A stretch of DNA of 47,856 bases from a virus, in IMG/VR virus record IMGVR_UViG_3300010158_000105, positions 1 through 47,856 of that record; one strand, written 5' to 3'. Position numbers and translations under genes: made by a program. Shown here piece after piece: positions 1 through 8,258 of the stretch (position 1 is its first letter; each line of letters opens with the position of its first letter). The notes under the pieces were generated by a model. That model saw only the letters and a program-made list of their open reading frames with translations, made no database searches and was not told where the DNA came from.

Positions 1-559
1 CGCAGTTACGAACTAATGAGGTTAATGCTTTTGGCTTACGGCCCATATCCCCCTTCATGTCACCAGCTTGGAACTGATTAATGTCGGTAGGGGTAAGCAA
101 CATACCCAATGAGTCTATGACAAATAGGACCTTAGGACGTTCTGCCATTTCTTTGTACTCTTTCATGAACTCGTGAATGGTTTTAGCCACATCATCGATC
201 ATTGCCATGTTGAGTTTAAGAAGTTTGTCTTCGGCGGTGTCTACACCAAGTGCGTGTAGCCATTTTTCATCCAGCGCATTTTCAGTATCAATCAAGATAA
301 CATAAATGCCCTGTGCTTGTGCGTTGCGTACTAGATTACCTGAACAGATAAAGCTCTTACCTGCACCACTTTCTCCAGCAAACACAGTAACCTTACCCAA
401 AGGAATACCTTTGTTAAAATCACCGCTGATTAGGTAGTTAAGTGTAAAGTTGCCTGTACTAACCCAATCTGTAGGATCGTTAAATCCCACGCCAAGTCCG
501 TCGATAGACTTGGTCAAAGTTTTTCTAAATTTTGATAAGTCGAATGCTTTAGTAGCCAT
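1..559 (-). CDS. uvsX: UvsX recombinase (RecA-like), 3' part cut by window edge
   Basis: This is the N-terminal 186 codons of a T4 UvsX-type strand-exchange protein, which coats single-stranded DNA and drives homologous pairing in recombination-dependent replication. The start is the ATG at 557-559, whose protein begins MATKAFDLSKF. A Walker A box (GESGAGKS) lies at about residues 62-69 and a Walker B-like strand (VLFVIDSLG) about 90 residues later, in the usual RecA order. The C-terminal half lies beyond base 1. It follows the small 69-aa ORF after a two-base gap and gp32 further upstream, a recombination/replication grouping that fits T4-like phages. Identification is strong; only completeness is limited. 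Confidence 0.93.
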   Translation of the reverse strand, partial: MATKAFDLSKFRKTLTKSIDGLGVGFNDPTDWVSTGNFTLNYLISGDFNKGIPLGKVTVFAGESGAGKSFICSGNLVRNAQAQGIYVILIDTENALDEKWLHALGVDTAEDKLLKLNMAMIDDVAKTIHEFMKEYKEMAERPKVLFVIDSLGMLLTPTDINQFQAGDMKGDMGRKPKALTSLVRNC

Positions 560-561
560 AA

Positions 562-771
562 TTATTCACCCTTTGGTAGTTTCTTTGGACTTACAACAAT
601 GTCAGTACGACCAATTGCTATAAGCCAAGTGTTTAGTCTGTTAATTATAACAGAATCATCCTTGGGGTTGTCAAATCTAACATCAATGTCTGCTACTGTG
701 TCGCCTGTCTGATCTTCTCTGCTGTTAAAACTCAGAGAGAAGTTCTCATTAATTTTTTGTACTCTTGCCAT
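562..771 (-). CDS. Small conserved-context protein between gp32 and uvsX, function unknown
   Basis: A 69-aa ORF starts MARVQKINENF and is rich in charged and polar residues, with no membrane segment, signal peptide or motif I recognise. Its TAA ends two bases before the uvsX ATG, and it sits 70 bases downstream of gp32, so it is probably co-transcribed and co-translated with uvsX. The sequence just ahead of its ATG (AGGAGAATAATAATG on the minus strand) is a good ribosome binding site, which supports it being real. A role in recombination or replication is only a guess from position. Confidence 0.7.
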   Translation of the reverse strand: MARVQKINENFSLSFNSREDQTGDTVADIDVRFDNPKDDSVIINRLNTWLIAIGRTDIVVSPKKLPKGE

Positions 772-841
772 TATTATTCTCCTAATAGATGTGAGAACCA
801 GGGCGTATGACTAAGTCACAGAGGCCCAAGCCGTGTTTTTT

Positions 842-1819
842 TTACTTCTGACGATTGCGAATCATTGCCAAGATGTCTTGGGCACGTGAGTCACCACCGC
901 CACTTGCTTCAGCCGCTGATGCTGGAGCAGGAGTAGCTTTTGCTACTGGAGCAGGAGCATCTTCGTCATCGTGTGATGCCGCTGGAGCTGCCTTAGGAGT
1001 TGATGTTTTTTGTGGATCACCAGTGTTTTGGCTCATGCCAGCTGGTTTGAAATATTGACCCCAACGTTCCATATCGTATGGATCGCCATCGACTGACGCT
1101 TCGAACATCTCCTTCATAACCTTTAGCTCAACATCAGTTGGCTTCTTAGGTAGGAAGTCGTTCAAATTAAACAAACCATGAGTCTTAATAGCGGCTTGTT
1201 CTTCATCACTCAATGGACGCTCACGACGACCCCATGATGAAGTTGAGTAATCAGCGTAACCGCCTTTTGAACCTTTCTTCATACGATAGTCAATACCGTG
1301 TACATAGTCTGTTGGCAAGTCTTCCAACTCTGGATCAACCAATGCCGCACGGATTGATGTAAAGATCTGAGGACCAATAATAAATCTACGGATTGGGTTT
1401 GTTGCTGTTTCTTTTTCTTTTAGCCCGTCTTCGACAACGAAACCTTGGAAAATATAACTACGTTTCTTCCAATACTTACGACCCATATCTTCTAATGCCG
1501 GGTCTTTAAACCACGCACGTACTTCAGATAAGATCGGGCAAGTATCGCCATACATTTCAACGCATGGTACTTGAACGATAGTTTGTTTGCTTTCTGATTC
1601 ACCTTTGATCCCAGCGAATGGCAATTTGATCATTGCACGTTCAACCCAGAAAAATGTGTTATCGGCGTTACCATCTGGTAAGAATCGCAGTACGGATTCG
1701 TCGCCTTCTTTTAAATTCCAGAACGCATAAATGGAATTGTCTCCACCTGTTCTGTTATTGTCTGATCCTTTATTTTCGGATGCCTTAAGTTTTGCTCTAA
1801 TTTCTGCCAAAGTTGCCAT
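842..1819 (-). CDS. 32: gp32-type single-stranded DNA-binding protein
   Basis: A 325-aa protein with the T4 gp32 layout: a short basic N-terminal arm (MATLAEIRAKLKASENKG) that in T4 mediates cooperative binding, a central OB-type core with aromatic and basic residues to about residue 250, and an acidic, Ala/Pro-rich C-terminal tail ending in RAQDILAMIRNRQK. T4 gp32 binds zinc through one His and three Cys; here the matching segment (VPCVEMYGDTCPIL) keeps only two cysteines and the last CxxC position is Leu, so the zinc site is probably lost or altered. A strong ribosome site (AAGGAG) precedes the ATG at 1817-1819. It heads the run gp32, 69-aa ORF, uvsX. Confidence 0.9.
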   Translation of the reverse strand: MATLAEIRAKLKASENKGSDNNRTGGDNSIYAFWNLKEGDESVLRFLPDGNADNTFFWVERAMIKLPFAGIKGESESKQTIVQVPCVEMYGDTCPILSEVRAWFKDPALEDMGRKYWKKRSYIFQGFVVEDGLKEKETATNPIRRFIIGPQIFTSIRAALVDPELEDLPTDYVHGIDYRMKKGSKGGYADYSTSSWGRRERPLSDEEQAAIKTHGLFNLNDFLPKKPTDVELKVMKEMFEASVDGDPYDMERWGQYFKPAGMSQNTGDPQKTSTPKAAPAASHDDEDAPAPVAKATPAPASAAEASGGGDSRAQDILAMIRNRQK

Positions 1820-1893
1820 AATAGTTCTCCTTTATATATGCCTTTGTTTACTGCTCTTTTTGCCTAATATTGCTTTAAGATCTACTTAAAGCA

Positions 1894-1925
1894 AAAAGCG
1901 CATACAAGTAATTGTACACGCTTTT
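1894..1925 (-). terminator. Rho-independent terminator downstream of the 1977-3002 gene
   Basis: Read on the minus strand, AAAAGCG pairs with CGCTTTT and the stem continues through TGTACAA/TTGTATG with two G-T pairs, about 14 pairs around a TTAC loop, followed by a run of T. It separates the PG-binding gene unit from gp32. Confidence 0.75.
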
Positions 1926-1976
1926 ATTTAGTATAGCAAGAGAAATCTTGCTTTAAATGTGGTATTTTTATGCCAA

Positions 1977-3002
1977 TTATCTTAGCCCGGCGATAGTTAA
2001 CATCTTGTCCAAAAGTACTTTATCCGAACGACTCATAGTTTCTTGTAATGGTGCGCCAGTCTTTGGATCATACTTTCCACCATATTGTTTTGCCCATTCT
2101 GCTTGCTCTTTTCGGTTTATTGGAGCAGGCGGAACATTGCCCGATGCGGCCGGTGCCGCTGGGGGTGTCGCAGTTACTGGTTTTGGTCCTTGGCCTGATG
2201 CGGCGGCTGCTTTGGCAGCTTTTTCTTCAGCTTGTTTTGCTAAGAACGCTTGATTCTGTGCTTGATATTCTGCTTGTCGTTGATTACGTTTGTCTGTTAA
2301 ACTTCCAACAGCAACTTCTTTTCCAGATTGAGTTTTATATACTTCTTGCCCGTCTGCTCGGGTAGTTGTTGGAGCACCGGTTGGAGTCATAGTATTTGCT
2401 CGCTGTGCTTCGATATTGCTTCGCGCTTGTTGCGCAGAAATCATGTCTGGTGTAATTTCTGCCGGAGCAACTCCACCACGTTGAATAATTGCGGAGGCAG
2501 TTTTATCATTAGTTACTGGCTGACCAGTCTTCGCATCTTTAACAGGATTACCGTTAATGTCTAATCCGTATTGCTTCATTGCCGCTTGAGTCTGCGGGCC
2601 CATAATTCCGTCAGCTTTAATCTTTGCTCCCAGGCCAATTAATTTGTTTTGTAATGTTAATACTTTAGAATCCGATGGAGCAGGTGTCTTAGGAGGGGTT
2701 ACTGCTGGCGGAGTTGGATTAGCCGCTTGTTGCGGAGCAGGTGTTTCGGCAGGTGCCGCTACAGGAGCATGTGCCGCTACAGGAGCAGGTGCCGCTACAG
2801 GAGCAGGTTGAGCAACTGGTTTGCCGCCGTTCGGTGCGCGAGCTAAAATATATTTGTCAGTTGGATCAGCGCCACCTAACCATTTTTTATCCTCTGGACT
2901 CATAGTATCCCATGCTGCCGCATGTGGAGTTCCGGCTGGCCAAGGATTAGTTACTCCATCGGCTTCTTTAATTATATTAATATATTCACGCAACGATTTC
3001 AT
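1977..3002 (-). CDS. Peptidoglycan-binding-domain protein with possible capsid-targeting N-terminus (paralogue 1)
   Basis: A 341-aa protein. Residues 1-14 (MKSLREYINIIKEA) resemble the capsid-targeting peptides of T4 internal proteins and contain IKE|A, matching the T4 gp21 protease rule (Leu/Ile-x-Glu before Ala/Gly). Residues ~20-60 carry a block ending WLGGADPTDKYILARAP that recurs in the next gene. A Pro/Ala repeat linker (~60-110) precedes a PG_binding_1-like domain at ~112-145 (LQNKLIGLGAKIKADGIMGP). The tail is Gln/Ala-rich and ends with a short helix like the paralogue's. No lytic catalytic domain is visible, so wall binding, or a capsid-packaged role, is inferred. The neighbour at 3004 lies one base away, suggesting a tandem duplication. 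Confidence 0.7.
   Translation of the reverse strand: MKSLREYINIIKEADGVTNPWPAGTPHAAAWDTMSPEDKKWLGGADPTDKYILARAPNGGKPVAQPAPVAAPAPVAAHAPVAAPAETPAPQQAANPTPPAVTPPKTPAPSDSKVLTLQNKLIGLGAKIKADGIMGPQTQAAMKQYGLDINGNPVKDAKTGQPVTNDKTASAIIQRGGVAPAEITPDMISAQQARSNIEAQRANTMTPTGAPTTTRADGQEVYKTQSGKEVAVGSLTDKRNQRQAEYQAQNQAFLAKQAEEKAAKAAAASGQGPKPVTATPPAAPAASGNVPPAPINRKEQAEWAKQYGGKYDPKTGAPLQETMSRSDKVLLDKMLTIAGLR
2748..2822. repeat. Short tandem repeat coding Pro/Ala linker
   Basis: About four imperfect copies of an 18-base unit (ggtgccgctacaggagca) encode a repeated APVAAP-type linker in the peptidoglycan-binding protein. Likely to vary in copy number by slippage. Confidence 0.75.
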
Positions 3003-3003
3003 A

Positions 3004-3897
3004 TTAACCTCTTGCTAACTGTACAATACGTGCTAATGCTTGATCTTCATTGTAAGTTACAGATTCCATTGCTCCGGTGTAATCTCCCATAGCGTTATAT
3101 GATCCGCTAACTGAAGCAGGAGCAGGTTTACCGCCTTGACCAAATTGTTTCATAGCCGCTTGTGTTGCTGGTCCCATGACACCGTCAGCTTTAATTTTTG
3201 CGCCTTTGGCAATTAAATCTTGTTGAATCTTTTGTACCGCTGGATCAGACTTAGCTGGAATTCTAGGCTTTGCCGCTTGTTGAGTGACCGGTGCCGCTGC
3301 AGTTTGAGGAGTAACAGGAAGCCCATTTTCTGGATTGATCATTTGTCCAGTTTTAGGATCTTTCATAGCTATCATTTGTCCTGTAGCAGGATCAACACCG
3401 TTGGCTCTTAACTTAGCATCTTGTGCGTTAACGGCATTAGCTGGATTTAATGGATCAGTAGTGTCTACTGGTGCCGCCGCAGGTGCTGGTGCCGCCGCAG
3501 GTGCCGCCGCAGGTGCTGGTGCCGCCGCAGGTGCCGCCGCCGGCTTTTTGCCGAATCCTAATGATCCTAGAAAGCCGCCATTGCTCGGAGCACGAGCTAA
3601 AATAATTTTATCTGTAGGATCAGCACCGCCTAGCCATTTTTGGTCTTCTGGGCTCAATTTTGCCCAAGCGGCTTCTTTAGCAGGATCTTTGCCAGCCCAT
3701 GGATTAGCAGGCCCTGCTGGTGCTGGTGCTGGTGCTGGTGCAGCAATAGGACGTAATTTATTAGTGCCGTTATCATCGTACCATTCTTGTCCAGCTGGTG
3801 GTGTTGGTGCTCCCAGCCCTACAGGTGCACCCAGTGTGTTTCCTGCCTCATTAACCATATCAATATATTTTCTTAATAATCCGTTGAATTGTGACAT
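3004..3897 (-). CDS. Peptidoglycan-binding-domain protein with possible capsid-targeting N-terminus (paralogue 2)
   Basis: A 297-aa protein built like the one at 1977-3002. An amphipathic N-terminus (YIDMVNEAGN) has a near match to the T4 prohead protease site (VNE|A). A block ending WLGGADPTDKIILARAP is shared with the paralogue, followed by a long Ala/Pro repeat linker. A PG_binding_1-like domain lies at ~218-252 (IQQDLIAKGAKIKADGVMGP), then a short C-terminal helix. No catalytic domain is present. A ribosome site (AAGGATAAC) precedes the ATG. The T4-like gene context suggests a virion protein delivered from the capsid or placed at the tail, but the sequence does not decide which. Confidence 0.7.
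   Translation of the reverse strand: MSQFNGLLRKYIDMVNEAGNTLGAPVGLGAPTPPAGQEWYDDNGTNKLRPIAAPAPAPAPAGPANPWAGKDPAKEAAWAKLSPEDQKWLGGADPTDKIILARAPSNGGFLGSLGFGKKPAAAPAAAPAPAAAPAAAPAPAAAPVDTTDPLNPANAVNAQDAKLRANGVDPATGQMIAMKDPKTGQMINPENGLPVTPQTAAAPVTQQAAKPRIPAKSDPAVQKIQQDLIAKGAKIKADGVMGPATQAAMKQFGQGGKPAPASVSGSYNAMGDYTGAMESVTYNEDQALARIVQLARG
3466..3545. repeat. GC-rich tandem repeat coding Ala/Pro tract
   Basis: Alternating gccgccgcaggt and gctggt units, about 80 bases, encode a long AAPAPAAAP-type linker. A second shorter run of ggtgct units lies at about 3718-3742 in the same gene. Confidence 0.75.
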
Positions 3898-3913
3898 ATT
3901 CGTTATCCTTTTT

Positions 3914-3922
3914 TTATTTATT
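3914..3922 (-). promoter_or_regulatory. Late-promoter-like element upstream of 3004-3897 gene
   Basis: Minus-strand AATAAATAA, 17 bases before the start codon and followed by a ribosome site. It resembles the T4 late promoter TATAAATA. Confidence 0.4.
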
Positions 3923-6590
3923 AGTTTTTGGGCATCAACGACATGATATGTTTCATCATATCTTGTGGGTTAAACTGACCGCTGTTACCTGGCAGTTGTA
4001 CATTCTGGTTAGGAACTTGCCCTTGAAGCCCCTGGAATATACCGCCAATACCTTTTTGTATTTGTTGACCCATCTTGTCCGGGTCATTCAGGGTATCTAC
4101 ACCAAATTCTTGATCACCAATTTTTAATTTTGCGTTTTGAAACTGTTTCATTAGTTGTTGCAGTTTATCAAACTGTTCAGCATCCATGTTGCCAGAACTA
4201 GACGATGTGCTAGTAACATTTGCGCCAGGAGTTGCTTTCATTTGATTAAACATCGAATTAACATCACCGCCCATACCTTTCATCATATTAGAAAAATCTG
4301 GACCCTCTTCGTCAACTGTACGATCATTATGCGAAACACCGGCTAGTCGTAAAATAGCATGTTGCTCATGGTCAGCATTGCCTGCGCCCGGATCTTTCAT
4401 GTCAATGAACTTTAATACTTTTCCTAATTCATCTTCTGCGACATCACCAAATGCGCCATCTTCAGCCGCTTTCTTTAATTTGATCTTAATACGCATTGCG
4501 CCCAACGGAAATGCTCCAGATTCTTTATCATAGAATCCGCTAATAAATTTGATCATTTCTTCAGTGCCATTTACTTCTGGTTCTAATCCAAACTCTGTAG
4601 GATCCATGCCGCACTCTTTGATTGCGTCATGTAATTTGATTTCTCTTGGACCCAAATCCATAGTGTGGTCGCCTGTAGCACCTTTGCTGATTGCCTTATG
4701 GATTAGTGCTTTCAAACGATCTTTTTCACCGCCAGGCTTCATTGGCTTTTTAAATGTGTTCTTTGGAGCATCGTGCGGAGTATGCTTGTGCCACGGTGCG
4801 TCATCTTCTTCACCTTCGGCAATCGGTGCCGCTGGCACTTCTGGGGGTAACGGTTCTGCTGGAGCACCTGCTGGTGGCGCAACTGGTGGCACTTCTGGCA
4901 CAGGTTCTGGCGGAACCGCAGGTGCTGGTGCTGGTGTTGGAGCAGCCGCAGGTGCTGGTGTTGGAGCAACATCTGCTCCGCCTACTTCGCCGCTGTCGCC
5001 ACCAAAATCAATTAGACCGTTTTGTAAAATTTCAGCAAGCTCTTCGTTATCCTGAGCTAATTCTGTTAACATAACTTCAATAGTAGTTGTTACATCTTTA
5101 TCAGTGCTGTCTTTTGTAATTTGTTTTAGTTCTTCAATTTTAGCAATAAACGCAGGTAAAGGAATTAGTTTAGTTAATTCTTCTAGATTAATACCAGCAA
5201 CACCTGGGGTTAGTTTATCAGCGGAAAATATTTGATTTACTTTTTTTAGGTTAGCCTGCTTAACATCTGGATTATGGTCAAAGATTCCTTGACCGTATTC
5301 ATCTTGATCATCTTCGGTTACAATCGAATCCATAAAAGATTCAAATGCCAGTTCTGGATCTAAACTTTCATACATGTCAAACTCGTCTGCTCCAGGGATC
5401 TTTTTACCTGTTTCTATTTCATGTTGTTTGGCCGCATGTCTAGCTGACTTGCCTGCTTTTGCAGCAGAATCTTCATCAGGCTCGTCACTGTTAAAATGAT
5501 CATCGTGACGTTTTTTATGTTCTTTGTAACGCTGATGCCAATCTGTTTTTATTGCCGCCTCAGTTCTAAATGATTCATCAACTAGGTCTTCGGCATTAAG
5601 TTCTAATACTGGTAATTCTGATTCATCAACAAATTTATAAATGTATGGGAACACTGCTTTTAAATCTTCGTTAAATGTACGAATAGTCAACCGATCGATT
5701 AGATCATTACTAATCTCTTCCGGGATCATTAATTCTTCTTGTTCTTCAAATGATTCTACAAATGATTCGTAGTATGCTGGACGCTGTAATTTATGAATTG
5801 TTTCTTTAATTTGGTCAATGCGATCTAATACACGATCAGTTACATTGCCCATTGCTTCGCTTACTTGTGCTTGACGATTAACATAACCTTTAAATTTGCG
5901 TAGACTTGCTAGTTCTTCTGATAAACTGCTGATGTGTTTGCCAATGCTATCATAAGGAGTACCGCCGTGCTTGATATGTTCTGCTAGAGCACGAGCACCA
6001 TTCAAATGTTTGTAAGGATAACGAAAGCGTTCGCCTTGAGCATTTTCAATATAAATGCTGTCAATGTGCATTGTGCGGCCGGCAGCTAAATCTAAATTAA
6101 CTGGTTGACTATGTTTAACAACTAGTCTTGCTTCACCTAGGTCTTGATAGCTCATGCGAGCATTACCATACATCTTATTTTCCATTATAGGTGCTTGTGG
6201 CATAACTGGTTCTTCCTTGGGCTTTGATTGATAATGGTAGTCACGCTTGTCTAAGCTGTCCTTACCTATGTTTTGTTCATCATATTTTAATAGACGTTTC
6301 TTGGCAAATATTCTAAGACCTTTTAAAAATTCACCGCAACGTGGGTGTTTTTTATCCACTAAATCACCGGCAAGTTGTACTACGATACCGTCATCTTCAT
6401 CGAGTGTAATTGTAATAGTGCCTAATGACTCGCCATCTTCCTTGTATTCAAATTCAAAGAATCGACCTTGGTTCATTTCTTTTTTTCTAGTGATAACGTC
6501 CCCGGATTCGTTTCCAACTTGTATGTTAGGAAAGCGGGTTTGTATCTTACCGTAGAGGTCAAGCGCAATTTTGTCTAAATTAGATTCCAT
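3921..6590 (-). CDS. Large acidic protein of unknown function next to terminase
   Basis: About 889 aa from the ATG at 6588-6590 (MESNLDKIALDLYG). An upstream in-frame ATG at 6618-6620 inside the terminase gene is possible, but the nearer start has a late-promoter-like GATAAATAT directly ahead of it. The N-terminal ~110 residues look like a compact alpha/beta domain. Residues ~140-300 are helical and charged, ~390-500 very acidic, ~545-610 a Pro/Ala/Glu linker, and the C-terminus is Gln/Met-rich (GIGGIFQGLQGQVPNQN). I recognise no catalytic motif. Its place between gp17 and two putative virion proteins suggests a virion or head-assembly role, by context only. Confidence 0.65.
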   Translation of the reverse strand: MESNLDKIALDLYGKIQTRFPNIQVGNESGDVITRKKEMNQGRFFEFEYKEDGESLGTITITLDEDDGIVVQLAGDLVDKKHPRCGEFLKGLRIFAKKRLLKYDEQNIGKDSLDKRDYHYQSKPKEEPVMPQAPIMENKMYGNARMSYQDLGEARLVVKHSQPVNLDLAAGRTMHIDSIYIENAQGERFRYPYKHLNGARALAEHIKHGGTPYDSIGKHISSLSEELASLRKFKGYVNRQAQVSEAMGNVTDRVLDRIDQIKETIHKLQRPAYYESFVESFEEQEELMIPEEISNDLIDRLTIRTFNEDLKAVFPYIYKFVDESELPVLELNAEDLVDESFRTEAAIKTDWHQRYKEHKKRHDDHFNSDEPDEDSAAKAGKSARHAAKQHEIETGKKIPGADEFDMYESLDPELAFESFMDSIVTEDDQDEYGQGIFDHNPDVKQANLKKVNQIFSADKLTPGVAGINLEELTKLIPLPAFIAKIEELKQITKDSTDKDVTTTIEVMLTELAQDNEELAEILQNGLIDFGGDSGEVGGADVAPTPAPAAAPTPAPAPAVPPEPVPEVPPVAPPAGAPAEPLPPEVPAAPIAEGEEDDAPWHKHTPHDAPKNTFKKPMKPGGEKDRLKALIHKAISKGATGDHTMDLGPREIKLHDAIKECGMDPTEFGLEPEVNGTEEMIKFISGFYDKESGAFPLGAMRIKIKLKKAAEDGAFGDVAEDELGKVLKFIDMKDPGAGNADHEQHAILRLAGVSHNDRTVDEEGPDFSNMMKGMGGDVNSMFNQMKATPGANVTSTSSSSGNMDAEQFDKLQQLMKQFQNAKLKIGDQEFGVDTLNDPDKMGQQIQKGIGGIFQGLQGQVPNQNVQLPGNSGQFNPQDMMKHIMSLMPKN
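4917..4972. repeat. Tandem repeat coding Pro/Ala/Thr linker
   Basis: Repeated gcaggtgctggtgttggagca-like units encode an APTPAPA linker within the 899-aa protein. Confidence 0.6.
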
Positions 6591-6593
6591 AGT

Positions 6594-6602
6594 ATATTTA
6601 TC
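6594..6602 (-). promoter_or_regulatory. Late-promoter-like GATAAATAT abutting a start codon
   Basis: Minus-strand GATAAATAT lies three bases before the ATG at 6590 and overlaps the terminase stop region. If used like a T4 late promoter it would give an mRNA with almost no leader. Confidence 0.4.
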
Positions 6603-8196
6603 AGATGTTTGAGGAAACAAATATGGGCAAGGGTGCTTGCCAGTCTTCGTCTAATGAGGATTCTATGGCAAGTTTAGCAAATACCGCAGGATCCCAATCT
6701 GCTAGTACTACAGTCATACGTACAATTAATAATAACGCTGACACTAAATCGTCGTGTTGTCCAGTTTTTGCTTTATAGGTCACACCCGCTGCAATAAACG
6801 TTTTAAGTTCACTTAGCAAGGCTTTACTGTTAATCTTCATTTGATCTTGTTCAATAAAGTATTTTAATCGACTACATGCTGATATTTTACTGCCATGTGT
6901 AGTGTTAAATCCCTTACGGAATTTACGTACATGTCCTTTTTTAACTGGCTCGCTAAGGAATAATCCTGGAAATGTGTCTTCGCCTAGGTTAGCAATTACC
7001 ACTAGTGCGGCTTCACCTAAGGTGTTGTTTTCTACACTCCAGTAGATGCTGTTGGAGTAATCTTGGCTTATTTCGTCCTGGATATATCTAATTACATCTC
7101 TAAAGATTTTAACTTGATCTTGTATAATAGTTAAATTATGTTGCCACTCTGCGCACTGTACCATACTGGGCAATTCAAATACTTGTATACCAGCGTAGTC
7201 GCCGCCTGTACCTAAACTGGGATCTAACCCTACCAAGTAGGTGTTTCCCGGTGTTGGCTTTTTATACCAACGCACTTGTCCCATTTTAAATTGAGGCTCT
7301 TTGCCTGTCATTTCTGCTAGCTTGATACTGTTGATCAGCGTTTCATCAAATACCAAAAACTCACAACCGTATTCTCGACGGAAACGTTCTTCGCCGATGC
7401 GACCCATCTCAACAGATTTCCATTTCTCGTCTCTATCAGGATGTTCGTGCCACTCTGCTCTGAATCCGTGAAAACCGTTGCGACCCAGATTGTCTTCTCG
7501 CTCACTACCAAACTCGTCAAACAGGTCCTGTGACTCTTTCCAAATGTTGGCAAATGTATCTTCGTCACTGTTGGGCGTACTTGTGATAATCGCACGTCCA
7601 CCAGTTGCTAGTGTCGGGGATATTGAAGTCCAAAACTCAGTGGCGATATTTGGTTGAACGAATGCAAACTCATCGCAATACAGTAGGGAAATTGACATAC
7701 CACGACCAGTGTTGCCAGTTGTAGTAGCCGATACAATTCTTGATCCATTATCAAACTCCATTGACCCTTTGTTATAGTTTACAACACCGCTACGAATATA
7801 ATCAGGGCATAATTCATATCCGTATCTAATACGCTGCATAATTTCCTGTGAGCCTGTGTATTTGTGTGCAGCAACTAGAATAGTTTGATCCGGGTGAAAC
7901 ATAGCATACCATAACAAGTATGCCGACGCACATGTAGTCTTGCCACTTTGGCGTGGCAGCATGTTTACATTGAATCGAAAGTCATGATAACTGTGTAGCA
8001 ACCCTTCTTGATACTCGTATGGTTGAAACAACATCTTGCCTTTGACAGGATGTTGTATGTAAAAGAAATGTTTAGCAAAATATAAGTAACCAGTTTTAGG
8101 GTCAGCACAGGCAAGCAGATGTTTAATCTGCTCTTCTGAGAAGCGTTCAGTGGTATGCGCTTTTTTGGTTAATACGCCGTCAAGTGATTTTGCCAT
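6601..8196 (-). CDS. 17: Terminase large subunit (gp17), DNA-packaging ATPase/nuclease
   Basis: A 531-aa protein with the two-domain terminase plan. ATPase: a Q-like region (FQPYEYQ) near residue 58, Walker A PRQSGKTT at 81-88, Walker B LLYCDEF at about 171-177, and a coupling motif TSTPN soon after. Nuclease: an RNase H-type fold with GLDPSLGTGGDYAG, later SVENNTLGEAAL and a final DDLVSALLL aspartate pair. It pumps DNA into proheads and cuts concatemers. Length is close to T4 gp17 (610) and typical of marine relatives. The start at 8196 follows a terminator and a TGTAAATAA element. Confidence 0.95.
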   Translation of the reverse strand: MAKSLDGVLTKKAHTTERFSEEQIKHLLACADPKTGYLYFAKHFFYIQHPVKGKMLFQPYEYQEGLLHSYHDFRFNVNMLPRQSGKTTCASAYLLWYAMFHPDQTILVAAHKYTGSQEIMQRIRYGYELCPDYIRSGVVNYNKGSMEFDNGSRIVSATTTGNTGRGMSISLLYCDEFAFVQPNIATEFWTSISPTLATGGRAIITSTPNSDEDTFANIWKESQDLFDEFGSEREDNLGRNGFHGFRAEWHEHPDRDEKWKSVEMGRIGEERFRREYGCEFLVFDETLINSIKLAEMTGKEPQFKMGQVRWYKKPTPGNTYLVGLDPSLGTGGDYAGIQVFELPSMVQCAEWQHNLTIIQDQVKIFRDVIRYIQDEISQDYSNSIYWSVENNTLGEAALVVIANLGEDTFPGLFLSEPVKKGHVRKFRKGFNTTHGSKISACSRLKYFIEQDQMKINSKALLSELKTFIAAGVTYKAKTGQHDDLVSALLLIVRMTVVLADWDPAVFAKLAIESSLDEDWQAPLPIFVSSNI

Positions 8197-8200
8197 ATGC

Positions 8201-8209
8201 TTATTTACA
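8201..8209 (-). promoter_or_regulatory. Late-promoter-like element upstream of gp17
   Basis: Minus-strand TGTAAATAA, four bases before the gp17 ATG and just after the terminator hairpin. A weak match to the T4 late consensus. Confidence 0.35.
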
Positions 8210-8213
8210 TAAA

Positions 8214-8237
8214 AAAAGCACCCCTAAGAGTGCTTTT
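8214..8237 (-). terminator. Rho-independent terminator between the 8259-8756 gene and gp17
   Basis: Minus-strand AAAAGCACTC pairs with GGGTGCTTTT around a TTAG loop and is followed by more T residues. It ends transcripts coming from gp16 and the two small genes, so gp17 needs its own promoter or readthrough. Confidence 0.8.
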
Positions 8238-8258
8238 GATACTGCTGACGAAATTATA

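Noticed and set aside
855-1058. 67-aa plus-strand frame opposite the gp32 tail
   Set aside because: Shadow of the acidic Ala/Pro C-terminal tail of gp32.
2748-3742. CRISPR-like short repeats
   Set aside because: The repeats are in-frame Ala/Pro codon runs without spacers.
3335-3946. 203-aa plus-strand open frame opposite the 3004-3897 gene
   Set aside because: Ala/Gly-rich antisense shadow of the Ala/Pro repeat tract; no ribosome site, and the minus-strand gene has a domain.
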